Positions 51,819 to 61,777 of a stretch of DNA of 64,000 nt are shown piece after piece. The notes below the pieces were generated by a model, which was given only the letters and a program-made list of their open reading frames with translations, had not been told where the DNA came from and ran no database searches. How positions within the stretch are numbered: the first letter of the stretch is position 1; each line of letters starts with the position of its first letter. The DNA is from Ornithinibacillus halotolerans (GTDB lineage Bacteria > Bacillota > Bacilli > Bacillales > Amphibacillaceae). The position numbers and the translations under genes are program-made. The stretch spans positions 36,280 through 100,279 of the forward strand of contig NZ_BMEY01000013.1 in NCBI RefSeq assembly GCF_014637405.1, in the 5' to 3' direction.

Positions 51819-52400
51819 TTATTGGGGTCTAACTCCTAAACCATACATCGAAAACTCCAATACTTCCTTTTTCTTAATGGCTTCCATATCTTTATCCCCA
51901 TGGGAATATAAGAAGGTTTGCTCAGCTGCCGATTCAATTAAATCAATTAATAATACAGCAGTTTGGTCCGGGTCTAAATTTTGACGTAATGTTCCAGCAT
52001 CTTTTGCTTCGCTTAAAAATCTACTCATCCAAGAATAATATTGGGAGTACAGTGCTTCCCATTCTTGCAAGTAATCTGTAGAGGCTAAGCCAGCATATAC
52101 TAATGCAAAGATTTGACGATATTCTTTTGTAACGGAAAATGCTACATCAATAACATCTTTCATTTGATCCTCAAAAGGATCTTTCTTATTCACTTTTTTC
52201 ATAATTTCATTTAACGTCTTCTCAACCATTACTTCTGCAATGGATGGAACAACTGATAGTTTGGATGAGAAGTAAATATAGAAAGTTCCTTGTGCAATGC
52301 CTGCTTTCTTTACAATGTCAGAAACCTTTGTTTTTTCTAGTCCCTTTTCCGTAAAAACTTCCATTGCTGCGTGTATTATCCGTTCTTTTTTATTGTCCAT
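51819..52400 (-). CDS. TetR-family repressor of the SMR exporter
   Basis: 193 residues from the ATG at 52400 behind GGAGGAAGCAA. Helix-turn-helix in EVFTEKGLEKTKVSDIVKKA and AQGTFYIYFSSK. The C-terminal ligand domain has typical length. It is upstream of the SMR pair in the same direction, and both it and the pair have a GACTGA/TCAGTC-type palindrome in front, so it very likely represses both and responds to an exported cation. Confidence 0.87.
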   Translation of the reverse strand: MDNKKERIIHAAMEVFTEKGLEKTKVSDIVKKAGIAQGTFYIYFSSKLSVVPSIAEVMVEKTLNEIMKKVNKKDPFEDQMKDVIDVAFSVTKEYRQIFALVYAGLASTDYLQEWEALYSQYYSWMSRFLSEAKDAGTLRQNLDPDQTAVLLIDLIESAAEQTFLYSHGDKDMEAIKKKEVLEFSMYGLGVRPQ

Positions 52401-52415
52401 TTGCTTCCTCCACAA

Positions 52416-52432
52416 AATGACTGATTGTCATT
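52416..52432. promoter_or_regulatory. TetR operator upstream of its own gene
   Basis: AATGAC-TGATT-GTCATT, 6-bp arms, 15 bases before the tetR start codon; shares the TGACTGA half-site with 51708-51724. Confidence 0.65.
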
Positions 52433-52579
52433 CATTATACAGTAATTTTCAAAAAAGTCAAGACGATTACTGATTTATCGCCTTTTAATAATCGACAACT
52501 TTTTCTTCACAATATAATTTGGTATAAATTTACACTTCCAATTACAAAATAGAAATAATTAATTGCGAGGGGCGACTAT

Positions 52580-53047
52580 ATGATTTTCGCTATAATTTCG
52601 GCTTTTATCTTTTTAACCATTGCTTTTGTTATTAAAAAGAGAATCTATGTTGTAGAGCTGTACACAACTTCGCTATTTGCTATGGTATTCCAATTACTTG
52701 TCGATAATATCTTAGAATTTAAGTATGACTTTTATGGTTATTTTGAAAAGGGAGTAGACTATGAAACGTTCATCGTTATCCTCCTTATATATCCACCTTT
52801 AAATATTATCTTTCTTAATTATTTCCCATTAAATAAAAAGCTCCTAACCAAATGTTTATACATTTTAGGTTGGTGCGTATTCTCTGTATTGTACGAGTAT
52901 TTGAGTGTTAAGATAGGGTTTTTTTATTATGAGAAATGGAGTATATGGTATTCTGCCATCATCTATCCATTCGTATATGGTTTACTGTTAGTTAACTTCT
53001 TCTCTATTAGAAAACTACTACATTTATATAAACATAATAACGTCTGA
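52580..53047 (+). CDS. CBO0543-family membrane protein
   Basis: 155 residues with about five helices. The end KWSIWYSAIIYPFVYGLL and the middle IYPPLNIIFLNYFP are typical of the CBO0543 family of small Bacillus and Clostridium membrane proteins of unknown function. Start behind GCGAGGGGCGACTAT. A paralogue follows 17 bases later, so the two are an operon. Confidence 0.72.
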   Translation: MIFAIISAFIFLTIAFVIKKRIYVVELYTTSLFAMVFQLLVDNILEFKYDFYGYFEKGVDYETFIVILLIYPPLNIIFLNYFPLNKKLLTKCLYILGWCVFSVLYEYLSVKIGFFYYEKWSIWYSAIIYPFVYGLLLVNFFSIRKLLHLYKHNNV

Positions 53048-53064
53048 TACATGGAGAGAGATTA

Positions 53065-53526
53065 ATGCATTTTTTCTATATTTTTGGTTTTTTAGCAGCA
53101 GGAATAAAATTAGCTAATTGGCATGATTGGAAAAGGTATTATCCGACGATACTGTTCTTCATATTATGTGATTTATTTGCTAATATAATAACAATCAAAC
53201 AACCGTTATGGCGGTATCAAGAAACGATATTCGCAACTGAAATTTTACAAAATCACACGATTATTTCACTACTCATTATGCTAATTGTATATCCCGTAAC
53301 TATATTGATTTTCCTTGATCGATTCCCCAAAGAGATGTATAAGAAAATAATCTGGGTATTCATATGGGTCCTCTTATATGCTACTGTTGAATATATCAAT
53401 TTGAACTATTTTTCATTAATTAGGCATGAGAATGGTTGGTCAATGATATGGTCGTTCTTTTTGATATTGTTATGTTTACAACATTATGGGCTCATTATCA
53501 TAGACCTTTGGTCGCATGGATATTAG
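53065..53526 (+). CDS. CBO0543-family membrane protein, second copy
   Basis: 153 residues, same layout as the upstream gene: IVYPVTILIFLDRFPKEM and GWSMIWSFFLILLCLQHY, with a preceding VEYINLNYFSLI segment in the place of YEYLSVKIGFFYY. Tandem duplicate; the two differ strongly, so the duplication is old. Start behind ATGGAGAGAGATTA. Function unknown. Confidence 0.7.
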   Translation: MHFFYIFGFLAAGIKLANWHDWKRYYPTILFFILCDLFANIITIKQPLWRYQETIFATEILQNHTIISLLIMLIVYPVTILIFLDRFPKEMYKKIIWVFIWVLLYATVEYINLNYFSLIRHENGWSMIWSFFLILLCLQHYGLIIIDLWSHGY

Positions 53527-53591
53527 CTACTATATGGTCAATGATAATTATATTTCACTTTCAAATTCCTTTATCTCTTCTACCATAAATA

Positions 53592-53623
53592 TAAAAAAGG
53601 AGAAAGCTTAAATGCTTTTCTCC
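53592..53623 (-). terminator. Terminator overlapping the OsmC stop codon
   Basis: Minus-strand GGAGAAAAGC / GCTTTCTCC followed by TTTTTT; the stop codon lies in the stem. Confidence 0.75.
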
Positions 53624-54033
53624 CCGGTGTTGCCATTAAGTGAATAGGTAGCTGTTATTTCAGCACTAAGTGAATGAGAAACAGAACAATATTTATCCAT
53701 AGATAATTCAATTGCTCGAATTACTTTATCTTCTGGAATATCTCCTTCAATTGCATAATGAATTGTAATCTTTGTGAATTTTTTTGGATGATCATCTGCT
53801 CGGTCACCAGCTATATTCATTTGAAATGATGTAGGGGTATGACGCATCTTTGTTAATATTGATACAATGTCTATCCCAGTACACCCTGCTACAGCACTTA
53901 ATAGTAGCTCTGTTGGTCTTGCACCAGTATTTTCACCACCTACAGATTCAGCTGCATCCATTTTTAATTTATGTCCAGATGGAGCAAATCCTGTAAAGGC
54001 CATTTTTCCATCCCATTTTACATTCATTTCCAT
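53608..54033 (-). CDS. OsmC-family peroxide reductase-like protein
   Basis: 141 residues. The two Cys of the OsmC/Ohr family are at AVAGCTGIDIVSIL (about 50) and DKYCSVSHSL (about 116), with an N-terminal GARPTELLLSA. This is the YhfA/OsmC-like branch rather than Ohr. It is predicted to reduce organic hydroperoxides using a cysteine pair. Single gene; the start follows GGAGGGAACATA. Confidence 0.88.
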   Translation of the reverse strand: MEMNVKWDGKMAFTGFAPSGHKLKMDAAESVGGENTGARPTELLLSAVAGCTGIDIVSILTKMRHTPTSFQMNIAGDRADDHPKKFTKITIHYAIEGDIPEDKVIRAIELSMDKYCSVSHSLSAEITATYSLNGNTGEKSI

Positions 54034-54152
54034 TATGTTCCCTCCAATTATTCGAACCTTTATTTATAGTTTCCCAGAAAAACTCATATTTACAACCATT
54101 TTGATTTTATAATACAAACTAGTTAATAATTTCTTATTAAGGAGAATTTATC

Positions 54153-54938
54153 TTGAAGCAGCCTATTATAGAAAGATTAGAACAAATTGAAAAGAATTAT
54201 TATGTTAAAATTTTATTTGCTTGTGAAGCCGGAAGTCGTGCTTGGGGATTAAATTCAGATAGTAGTGATTATGATGTCCGATTTATTTATATACATCCGC
54301 CGGAAGTTTATCTAAGTATTGATCCAATTGGCACAAAGAACAATCGCGATGTCATTGATGTGCAAGAACATGTAGAACTGGATATACATGGTTGGGAGAT
54401 AACAAAGGCACTACGATTGTTGAGGAAGTCCAATCCTTCTCTTTTGGAATGGTTACATTCCCCAATTGTTTATTACATCAACAGTTCATCTACAGAAAGA
54501 ATGAAGAGATTATTACCAAAGATACTGAACCAAAAAGCTTGTATGATTCATTATGTAAATATGGCTAAAAATAATTTACAGCAGCTCCAAAGAAAAAATC
54601 CTGAAATAAAAACAGTTATTAACATTATTCGTCCTATACTCATTGCTAAATGGTTGGAGAAAACTAATCAGTTTCCTCCTATGGATTTTATACAACTATG
54701 TGAAACATTAGTAACTGATGGAGAAATCCAAAATGAATTACATACTCTCATTCATCAAAAAGTTACGACAAATTACAACCATCATGTTAACCATTTTGAC
54801 AAACTACTAAGGTATGCTGAAAGTGAGTTAATTCATTTAGAAGCAACCATTCAGCAATTAAAAAATCCAACGGGCAAACAAGTTACTGAAAAATTAAACA
54901 GGTTATTCCGAAATGCTTTAGATGAGTTTGAAATGTAG
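54153..54938 (+). CDS. Predicted nucleotidyltransferase (COG3541-like)
   Basis: 261 residues from the TTG at 54153 behind AAGGAGAATTTATC. The nucleotidyltransferase motif GSRAWGLNSDSSDYDVRFIY has the GS and the two metal-binding Asp (DYD). A helical C-terminal part follows from about residue 95. This family is described only as predicted nucleotidyltransferase; the substrate is unknown. It stands alone with a large terminator-like hairpin behind it. No antitoxin or HEPN partner is adjacent. Confidence 0.82.
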   Translation: MKQPIIERLEQIEKNYYVKILFACEAGSRAWGLNSDSSDYDVRFIYIHPPEVYLSIDPIGTKNNRDVIDVQEHVELDIHGWEITKALRLLRKSNPSLLEWLHSPIVYYINSSSTERMKRLLPKILNQKACMIHYVNMAKNNLQQLQRKNPEIKTVINIIRPILIAKWLEKTNQFPPMDFIQLCETLVTDGEIQNELHTLIHQKVTTNYNHHVNHFDKLLRYAESELIHLEATIQQLKNPTGKQVTEKLNRLFRNALDEFEM

Positions 54939-54958
54939 ATGTCAATAAATAACTAAAT

Positions 54959-55040
54959 GAAGAGGCTGGGAAAAATCATTACGTTAAATTTTTTAACCAC
55001 GGATTACCGTTGACAGAAATACTGTTGTCCCAGCCTCTTA
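54959..55040. terminator. Large hairpin AAGAGGCTGGGA...TCCCAGCCTCTT
   Basis: 12-bp-class arms with a long loop between convergent genes. This conserved stem is common as an intergenic terminator in Bacilli. Confidence 0.65.
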
Positions 55041-55051
55041 CAATATTAAGT

Positions 55052-55912
55052 TTATTTTATTTTTCGATATAATTTTTCTTGTACACTTACAGGCTCATAT
55101 ACATCTGCATAGTTTTTATTGTATATAGTTTCTTTACTACCCAATCCAAGAATACCAAACATCCCTAAACTATCATAAAATAGCTGATGAACTTTTACCT
55201 GTAATTCTTTATTGAAATAAATCAATACATTTCTGCATAAAATCACATGAAATTCATTAAATGATTTGTCCGTAACTAAATTATGTTGTGCAAATATAAC
55301 ATGTTCCGTTAAAAAGGGTTTAAATACTACCCCATTATCTGTAACCGTATAATAATCGGAAAATGCGCTTTTTCCACCTGATAGAATATAATTATTCGTA
55401 TACTTTCTCATATTCTCAATTGGAAAAATACCTCTTTTCGCTTTTTTAAGCACTTTCGTATTGAAATCGGTAGCATAAATCTTTGTCTTATCATAAAGCC
55501 CCTCTTCATATAAGAGCATTGCCATAGAATATACTTCTTCACCTGTTGAACACCCCGCATGCCAGATACGAATCGATGGATATGTTCGAAGCATTGGAAT
55601 TACTTTTTCACGAAATTGCAAAAAAAATGATGGATCACGGAACATTTCAGTAACATTTATTGAGAAATTCTCTACTAACCGCTTTAGTGTGGCTGTATCA
55701 TGTAATACTTTATCAAGTAGTTGAGTAATAGATGATAGATTCTCATTTTGCATTCTATGGATTACCCTTCTTCTAATAGAATGATAAGCATACTCTCTAA
55801 AATCATATCCATACATGTCATATATTCCCTGCAATAACAGCTGTATTTCAATTTTTTCTAAATCAATCTCTTGATATTCGGAACCTTCAAATGAATCGAA
55901 TTCCTTCACCAT
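55052..55912 (-). CDS. CheR-type methyltransferase
   Basis: 286 residues. An N-terminal helical domain (about 20-90, with YGYDFREYAYHSIRRRV), then the SAM-binding domain with WHAGCSTGEEVYSMAM (motif I) and FHVILCRNVLIYFN. It methylates Glu side chains of receptors. It lies 3 bases behind a hybrid kinase gene and no MCP or CheB gene is present in the window, so its substrate may be the kinase or another non-chemotaxis receptor. Last gene of the signalling cluster. Confidence 0.9.
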   Translation of the reverse strand: MVKEFDSFEGSEYQEIDLEKIEIQLLLQGIYDMYGYDFREYAYHSIRRRVIHRMQNENLSSITQLLDKVLHDTATLKRLVENFSINVTEMFRDPSFFLQFREKVIPMLRTYPSIRIWHAGCSTGEEVYSMAMLLYEEGLYDKTKIYATDFNTKVLKKAKRGIFPIENMRKYTNNYILSGGKSAFSDYYTVTDNGVVFKPFLTEHVIFAQHNLVTDKSFNEFHVILCRNVLIYFNKELQVKVHQLFYDSLGMFGILGLGSKETIYNKNYADVYEPVSVQEKLYRKIK

Positions 55913-55915
55913 CCA

Positions 55916-58900
55916 TCAATTCCCTTCACTCTGATATAACCAAACTTTTATTAATGAAACTAACTGATCCGGATCGATTGGTTTAACGATATAATCAGAG
56001 GCACCAGCTTCTAAACACTTCTCGCGGTCTTCTTTCATCGCCTTAGCAGTTAATGCAATGATTGGAAGGGTATGATATGTTGGATTACTTCGAATAACAC
56101 GCATTGCTTCATAGCCATCCATCTCTGGCATCATAATATCCATTAACACAATATCAATTGAAGGATTAGTAGCTAAAGCTTCTATACTTTCTTTTCCGTT
56201 TTCGGCAAAGGTGATTTTCATTTCTAACTGCTCTAATATACTAGATAAAGCAAAAACATTTCTCACATCATCATCGACTAATAGCACTTGTTTTCCTTTA
56301 AGAATTTCATATTCCTTCTTGGAGTGCACTTGAAAACTACCTGTATCTAATTTTTCCAATTGTTGATTCTCACCTAAGAACAACTGCAGTTCTTCCTTTA
56401 AACGACTTGGAGAATGTTGGTCTTTAATAATAATCGTATGTGCATGCTTATTTAATTGCATTTCTTCTTTTGCAGTTAATTCTCTACCCGTATAAATTAT
56501 TACTTTAATATTTTTTGTTTGTTCGGTATCCTTAATGAGCTCTAATAGATCAAATCCAGTCGTGTCCGTAAGACCTAAATCAAGAATAATACAATCGAAA
56601 TAATTATTCTTCAATTGTTCAGCAGCTTCATACCCAGATGAAACAGCCTTCAACACAACATCCATATCCCCGATTAATTCCATCAGACTATTCCGTTGAA
56701 CCTTATCATCATCGACTATTAAGATTTGGCCTAGCCCTTCTGATTCTGGTTCCACATTTTCTATTTGAGGAATCGAGATAGGGTCTTCTACCTCTACTAG
56801 CTCTGTCGTAACAGCTGACTCCCTCATACTAGAATGAACAACATGTTTTGATGCCTTAAAGTTTCCAACATTAAAAGTAAATATAGTGCCTTTTCCTACC
56901 ATACTTTCTACTTTAATATCTCCTCCAAGAAGGTTTGCAGATTCCCTTGCAATAGAAAGTCCTAAACCAGTTCCACCATATTTACGACTAGTCGTTCCAT
57001 CCGCCTGTTGGAATGCTTCAAATATTATTTTTTGTTTTTCTTTTGGTATACCTATTCCTGTGTCTTTAACAGAAAAGGTAATGATTTCCTGATTATTCTC
57101 GTCTATATGAACATCTATTTCAAGTTGTACTTCACCTTGTTCCGTAAACTTAAATGCATTAGCTAGCAAATTTTTTAAAACTTGTTGAATTCGAATTTCG
57201 TCACTATAAATAGTAGTTGGCACATGTTTATTTACTGTAATATGAAAATCTAATCCGTTTATCTCTGCAATCGATTTAAATGAGTTTTCGATGAACTGAA
57301 CTAAATGCTTAATATTAACATTGCTCGGTTGCACTTCCACTTTACCTGATTCAATCTTAGCTAAGTCTAGTATTTCGTTTATCATCGCAAGCAGATCATT
57401 TCCTGATGAATATATCGTTCGAGAAAAGTCTATTTGTTTTTCTGATAAATTGCCCTCTTTATTATCCGCTAATAGTTTCGATAAAATTAATAGACTATTA
57501 AGTGGTGTTCGCAACTCATGAGACATATTTGCTAGAAATTCTGATTTATATCTCGAACTTAGTGCAAGCTGTTCAGCCTTTTCCTCAATTTCCATCTTAG
57601 CTGCTTCTACTTCTTTATTCTTACGAATGAATTGTTTATTTTGCTCTTCTAAAATCCTTGTTTTTTCTTCTAAATCCGCATTAATTTCTTCTAGTTCTTC
57701 TTGTTGAGACTGTAATTTTTCTTCAGATTGTTTCAATGCTTGAGTCTGTTCTTCAAGTTCTTCATTTGTTGCACGTAATTCATCCTGTTGAGTTTGTAAC
57801 TCTTCTGCTTGTGCTTGTGTTTCTTCCATTAATGCCTGTGACTCTTCTAACAATGCTGCTAGTCTAATTCTACTCATCACACTATCTAGAATAACTCCTA
57901 AATCGGCAATCAAATCTTCTAAGAACTGTTGCCCAGATTGTGTGAATGGTTTGAATGAAGCGATCTCGATGACTGCTTTCACATCCCCTTCGAACTGAAT
58001 TGGCAATACATATACACTGATTGGTGTAGCTTCTCCTAACCCAGATCGAATTCGTATATAATCATCAGGTACATTAGTTAAGATAATTGGTGATTTCTCT
58101 ACTACAGCTTGTCCAATTAATCCTTCCCCCGGGCGGAAAGTATTAGTTAAATGTTTTCTTTCTTTAAAAGCGTATGATCCAACTAACCGATAAACGGGAT
58201 CTCCTTCCATCGTTTCTTGCACATAGAATACCGCGTGGCTTGCACCAACTGTAGGGACAACTTTTGATAAAAATGTTTGAGCTAATGTTTCCATATGTTG
58301 TGTTCCCGTTAGGCTTGTTGTAATATTAGCGATATTCGTTTTAGCCCATGTCAAATCTTGTTCTTTCTCCATTTGGGCATTTAATGAGGATGTCATTCGA
58401 TTAAATGCTTGGGCGACTTCACCAATCTCATCCGTGGTGTTCACTTCAACTTGCGTATTTAAATCGGTATCACCATTAGCAACTTTCCTCATTATATTGG
58501 CAACAGTTGTTAGCCGATGGGTAACCTTCCAAACAGTTCGAGTTAATAATAGGAATATTATTAGAAGAAAGAGAGAGAGTACCAGGATAGTGATTATTTG
58601 TTCCTTATTGAAACCTGAACGAACTACATTAAATTCACTAATCATATTTGTTTCAAACATCGTCGTAATCTCTTTTATTACCGAAAAGAACTCCTCGTGC
58701 AAACTTAGAGAGTTCTCCCCGATTAGTTTTAACGCTTCTTCTTTATTCCCTGCCTTAACTAGTTCAATAACTTGTAAAATATAATGATTAAATTCATTAT
58801 TTAACTGTTCCAGCTCTGCAACTGCAGTTTGCTGACTTTCACTTTGTACAATACCTTTTAATGTTGTAATATTTCTTGCCAATTCTTCTTTCTCTATCTC

Positions 58901-59146
58901 AATATTTGCAAGTTCTTTTTGAATATATTGCTCGTCATTGAAGATAACAATATTCCGTAATGATATTCCTTCATCTTTAATATCTCGATGGATTTGTTCA
59001 GTTAAGATTGTTAACTCATAATTAGTCTCTAACGAATCACTTAAATCATTAATTGTGGAGCGTTGATTCAAACTAAAAGCAATCAAAATAACTAAAAATA
59101 TCGGAAGAGTACTTAATGATAGTAGTATTTTTGTTCTTATTTTCAT
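55916..59146 (-). CDS. Hybrid sensor histidine kinase with two receiver domains
   Basis: 1076 residues. Helix 1 (about 7-25), extracytoplasmic four-helix domain (about 28-180), helix 2 (about 184-203), HAMP (about 205-258), GAF (about 283-425), a Gln/Glu-rich coiled coil (about 430-535), HisKA with phospho-His543 (FLANMSHELRTPLN), HATPase with DTGIGIP and GGTGLGL, receiver 1 (about 807-925, Asp856) and receiver 2 (about 952-1070, Asp1003, DIMMPEMDGYEAM). Receiver 1 is divergent: after LDLGLTD it has IYTGRELT and IIIKDQHSP. It overlaps the upstream gene by 4 bases (ATGA). Stimulus unknown; the extracytoplasmic domain is MCP-like. Confidence 0.92.
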   Translation of the reverse strand: MKIRTKILLSLSTLPIFLVILIAFSLNQRSTINDLSDSLETNYELTILTEQIHRDIKDEGISLRNIVIFNDEQYIQKELANIEIEKEELARNITTLKGIVQSESQQTAVAELEQLNNEFNHYILQVIELVKAGNKEEALKLIGENSLSLHEEFFSVIKEITTMFETNMISEFNVVRSGFNKEQIITILVLSLFLLIIFLLLTRTVWKVTHRLTTVANIMRKVANGDTDLNTQVEVNTTDEIGEVAQAFNRMTSSLNAQMEKEQDLTWAKTNIANITTSLTGTQHMETLAQTFLSKVVPTVGASHAVFYVQETMEGDPVYRLVGSYAFKERKHLTNTFRPGEGLIGQAVVEKSPIILTNVPDDYIRIRSGLGEATPISVYVLPIQFEGDVKAVIEIASFKPFTQSGQQFLEDLIADLGVILDSVMSRIRLAALLEESQALMEETQAQAEELQTQQDELRATNEELEEQTQALKQSEEKLQSQQEELEEINADLEEKTRILEEQNKQFIRKNKEVEAAKMEIEEKAEQLALSSRYKSEFLANMSHELRTPLNSLLILSKLLADNKEGNLSEKQIDFSRTIYSSGNDLLAMINEILDLAKIESGKVEVQPSNVNIKHLVQFIENSFKSIAEINGLDFHITVNKHVPTTIYSDEIRIQQVLKNLLANAFKFTEQGEVQLEIDVHIDENNQEIITFSVKDTGIGIPKEKQKIIFEAFQQADGTTSRKYGGTGLGLSIARESANLLGGDIKVESMVGKGTIFTFNVGNFKASKHVVHSSMRESAVTTELVEVEDPISIPQIENVEPESEGLGQILIVDDDKVQRNSLMELIGDMDVVLKAVSSGYEAAEQLKNNYFDCIILDLGLTDTTGFDLLELIKDTEQTKNIKVIIYTGRELTAKEEMQLNKHAHTIIIKDQHSPSRLKEELQLFLGENQQLEKLDTGSFQVHSKKEYEILKGKQVLLVDDDVRNVFALSSILEQLEMKITFAENGKESIEALATNPSIDIVLMDIMMPEMDGYEAMRVIRSNPTYHTLPIIALTAKAMKEDREKCLEAGASDYIVKPIDPDQLVSLIKVWLYQSEGN

Positions 59147-61620
59147 TCTAGTGCCCCTTTAATATGTTCACTTCTAAATGTTTGATATAGTATCGTTATT
59201 GCATGAACCCTATCATTAACACCCATTTTATTAAAAATTCTTGTCACATGATTTTTCACGGTATGTTCGCTAATATATAGACTTTCAGCAATTTCCTTAT
59301 TACTTGAACCTTTTAAGATTAACTCGAAAACATCCATCTCGCGAGATGTAATATTATACTTAGTTTGTAATTGAATCATTGCCTCTTGTAGGGAAACATT
59401 TTCTTTCCCATTAATTGCTGGAGCTTCGATATTATTAGTTCGAGTCATCTTGTTATCTAGTGAATCGAGATTGATTGTAAAGGGTTTACCACTTAATATT
59501 TCTTCCGGTTGGCTATAATCAAATCCTCCATGAACCGCTGGACCTGACACAATACAACAACCTAGCTCTTTTAAGCGAACCAACTGTTCCGCATCCTCTA
59601 CATCAGTTGCTATGACCTCAATTTGTAATACGTTAATAAAGCTTTTAATCGTTGTAATAAATAAACTCGCTTCTCTATTCGTTGATGTGAGTCTATCAGC
59701 AAAAGACTTCTCCATACTAATCCCTTTAATAGGGAACTGACTAACATACCTCACCGACAAATGCCCTGAACCGAAATTATAAATGATAATTCTAAAACCT
59801 ATTTGATTTAATTGGTCCAACACTTTTTTAATTACTACTTCATATTCTTGTATCATACATTCCAAAATTCCAATTTCTATTAGAGTCGGATCAACCTTTG
59901 TTTCTAGGATAATTTGCTGTATCGTACTAAATAAATCTTTATGCAAAAATTGTTGATTAGAATAAAAGACCCCTGTTCGAACAGAGGGATAGCCTTGAAT
60001 TTTCCATTGTGTTATTTGTTCACATACTTTTCTAAAGTACCATAACCAAACATCTACTATTACACCAGTTTCCTCTAACATTGGAATCAATTCTTTTACG
60101 GAAACGGTTCCCCAATTTGGATGATTCCATTGAAGTAGTGCATCGAACCCTGCAATCGTACCAGTTTCTAGATTTACTTTTGGCTGATAGTTTATCTCTA
60201 ACTCATTTCTAGAGAGAGCCTTTCTCAAATCATTTTGCATTGTAAAGTTACGATACGATTGGATATTTAACCCCGCATGATAAAACTGATATTGGTCACT
60301 GCCTAGCTTTTTAGCCCGATTTAATGCAATATCGGCATTCTTAATTATTTCTACAGGACCATCTCCATCGTAAGGAAAAACACTTAGACCAATACAAGTA
60401 GATATAAATAGTTCATATTGATCAATGTAAAAAGGTTGTTTGAAAGCATGAAGGATATTCTCAGCAATTTGTAATGCCTCTTCACGTGAACTATCCGGTA
60501 ACAGAATATTAAACTCGTCACCACCAATTCTTGCGACTACATCGTTTTCCCGCACTACCTCTAATAACCGCCTGGAAACTTCAATTAACAGCCTATCCCC
60601 TATCAAATGTCCAAGTGAATCATTGATGAACTTAAATCGATCTAAATCTAAATACATTAGCCCAAAAGTTTGATTAGAAAACTTCGCTTCTTGAATTTCA
60701 CTTGCAAGCTTTTCATTAAAATACGTTACATTCGGTAGCTCGGTTAATGCATCATGATATGCCATAAATCTAGTCATCTCTTCATGCTTTTTTCGTTCAG
60801 AAATATCACGAATGGTACACGCAAGAATTAATTGATTATTAACTAGTTGTCTACCAAAATGAATCTCAGCATGAATTGATTGCCCATCTCGACGATATGC
60901 AACTCCAGATTTACGTATATTTGATCTAGTATCATAAATATCTCTACGAACAGATGCCATATCAACATCTTGTAGTAGTATAGTAATAGACTTGTCTAAC
61001 AATTCATCCACATCATATAACAATATATCTTTCACTGCTGGATTGGTCTGTAATATCGTTCCTTGTTCATCTAGCAGAATCATGGCATCTAGTGAAGTAT
61101 GTTGAATAATGTTTGCAATCGCTTCAGATTTACGCAATTCAGATGCTAGCTTCACTAATTCCTTATTTTTTTCTATTAGCTCGTTATTCTTCTCTTCTAA
61201 AGCCTTTGTTTGTTGTACCAATTGAACATGTAAACGATATATATCTATAAATCCATCTACTTTGGATTTTAATACAAATGGATCAATTGGCTTTAATATA
61301 TAATCAATAGCTCCAACAGAATACCCCATAAATATATGTTCAGATTCCATATGGTTCGCTGTAATAAAAAGGATTGGTATATGTTTTGTTTTTTCTCTTG
61401 CTTTTATTATTTTTGCTGTTCTGATTCCATCCATTCCCGGCATTTGTACATCTAATAAAATTGCAGCAAAGTCATATTTTAATAGATATTTTAATGCTTC
61501 TTCACCAGAATTCGCTTTAATAAGATTATATTCTTCACTCTCTATAATCGCCTCCAGTGCCAGTAGATTCTCTGGACGGTCGTCAACGAGAAGGATATTA
61601 ATCATATTTTCATTTTCCAT
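59143..61620 (-). CDS. REC-PAS-GGDEF-EAL-LuxR protein: c-di-GMP enzyme with DNA-binding tail
   Basis: 825 residues from the ATG at 61620 behind AGAGGAGATTACCG. Receiver (5-125, Asp57, Lys110), coiled coil (about 133-165), PAS (about 170-285), GGDEF (about 288-450) with intact GGDEF at 366-370 and an RxxD inhibitory site (R357-D360), EAL-like domain (about 462-715) that is decayed: GFDALLQW in place of EALLRW, YNFGSG in place of DDFGTG, IEIGILEC in place of EITE. A LuxR/GerE helix-turn-helix closes it (about 756-820, REMDVFELILKGSSNKEIAE). Predicted diguanylate cyclase, activated by the hybrid kinase, that also regulates transcription. Coupled to the kinase gene. Confidence 0.9.
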   Translation of the reverse strand: MENENMINILLVDDRPENLLALEAIIESEEYNLIKANSGEEALKYLLKYDFAAILLDVQMPGMDGIRTAKIIKAREKTKHIPILFITANHMESEHIFMGYSVGAIDYILKPIDPFVLKSKVDGFIDIYRLHVQLVQQTKALEEKNNELIEKNKELVKLASELRKSEAIANIIQHTSLDAMILLDEQGTILQTNPAVKDILLYDVDELLDKSITILLQDVDMASVRRDIYDTRSNIRKSGVAYRRDGQSIHAEIHFGRQLVNNQLILACTIRDISERKKHEEMTRFMAYHDALTELPNVTYFNEKLASEIQEAKFSNQTFGLMYLDLDRFKFINDSLGHLIGDRLLIEVSRRLLEVVRENDVVARIGGDEFNILLPDSSREEALQIAENILHAFKQPFYIDQYELFISTCIGLSVFPYDGDGPVEIIKNADIALNRAKKLGSDQYQFYHAGLNIQSYRNFTMQNDLRKALSRNELEINYQPKVNLETGTIAGFDALLQWNHPNWGTVSVKELIPMLEETGVIVDVWLWYFRKVCEQITQWKIQGYPSVRTGVFYSNQQFLHKDLFSTIQQIILETKVDPTLIEIGILECMIQEYEVVIKKVLDQLNQIGFRIIIYNFGSGHLSVRYVSQFPIKGISMEKSFADRLTSTNREASLFITTIKSFINVLQIEVIATDVEDAEQLVRLKELGCCIVSGPAVHGGFDYSQPEEILSGKPFTINLDSLDNKMTRTNNIEAPAINGKENVSLQEAMIQLQTKYNITSREMDVFELILKGSSNKEIAESLYISEHTVKNHVTRIFNKMGVNDRVHAITILYQTFRSEHIKGALE

Positions 61621-61727
61621 CGGTAATCTCCTCTTGACAAAATTCATTAAAATAATGTAAATAAATCATACCATATCGATTTAGGATAGCGTTATCTTAT
61701 TTTTAATGGTTAATATTCTCAAAACAT

Positions 61728-61771
61728 GATAAACAAGGCAATCCCAACCGTTAGTCGAAATAGCCTTGTAA
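61728..61771 (-). terminator. Weak terminator behind the GGDEF-EAL-PilZ gene
   Basis: ACAAGGC / GCCTTGT with a 22-nt loop, then TTTATC on the minus strand. It lies before the next gene of the cluster, so that gene probably has its own promoter. Confidence 0.5.
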
Positions 61772-61777
61772 ATGCTT

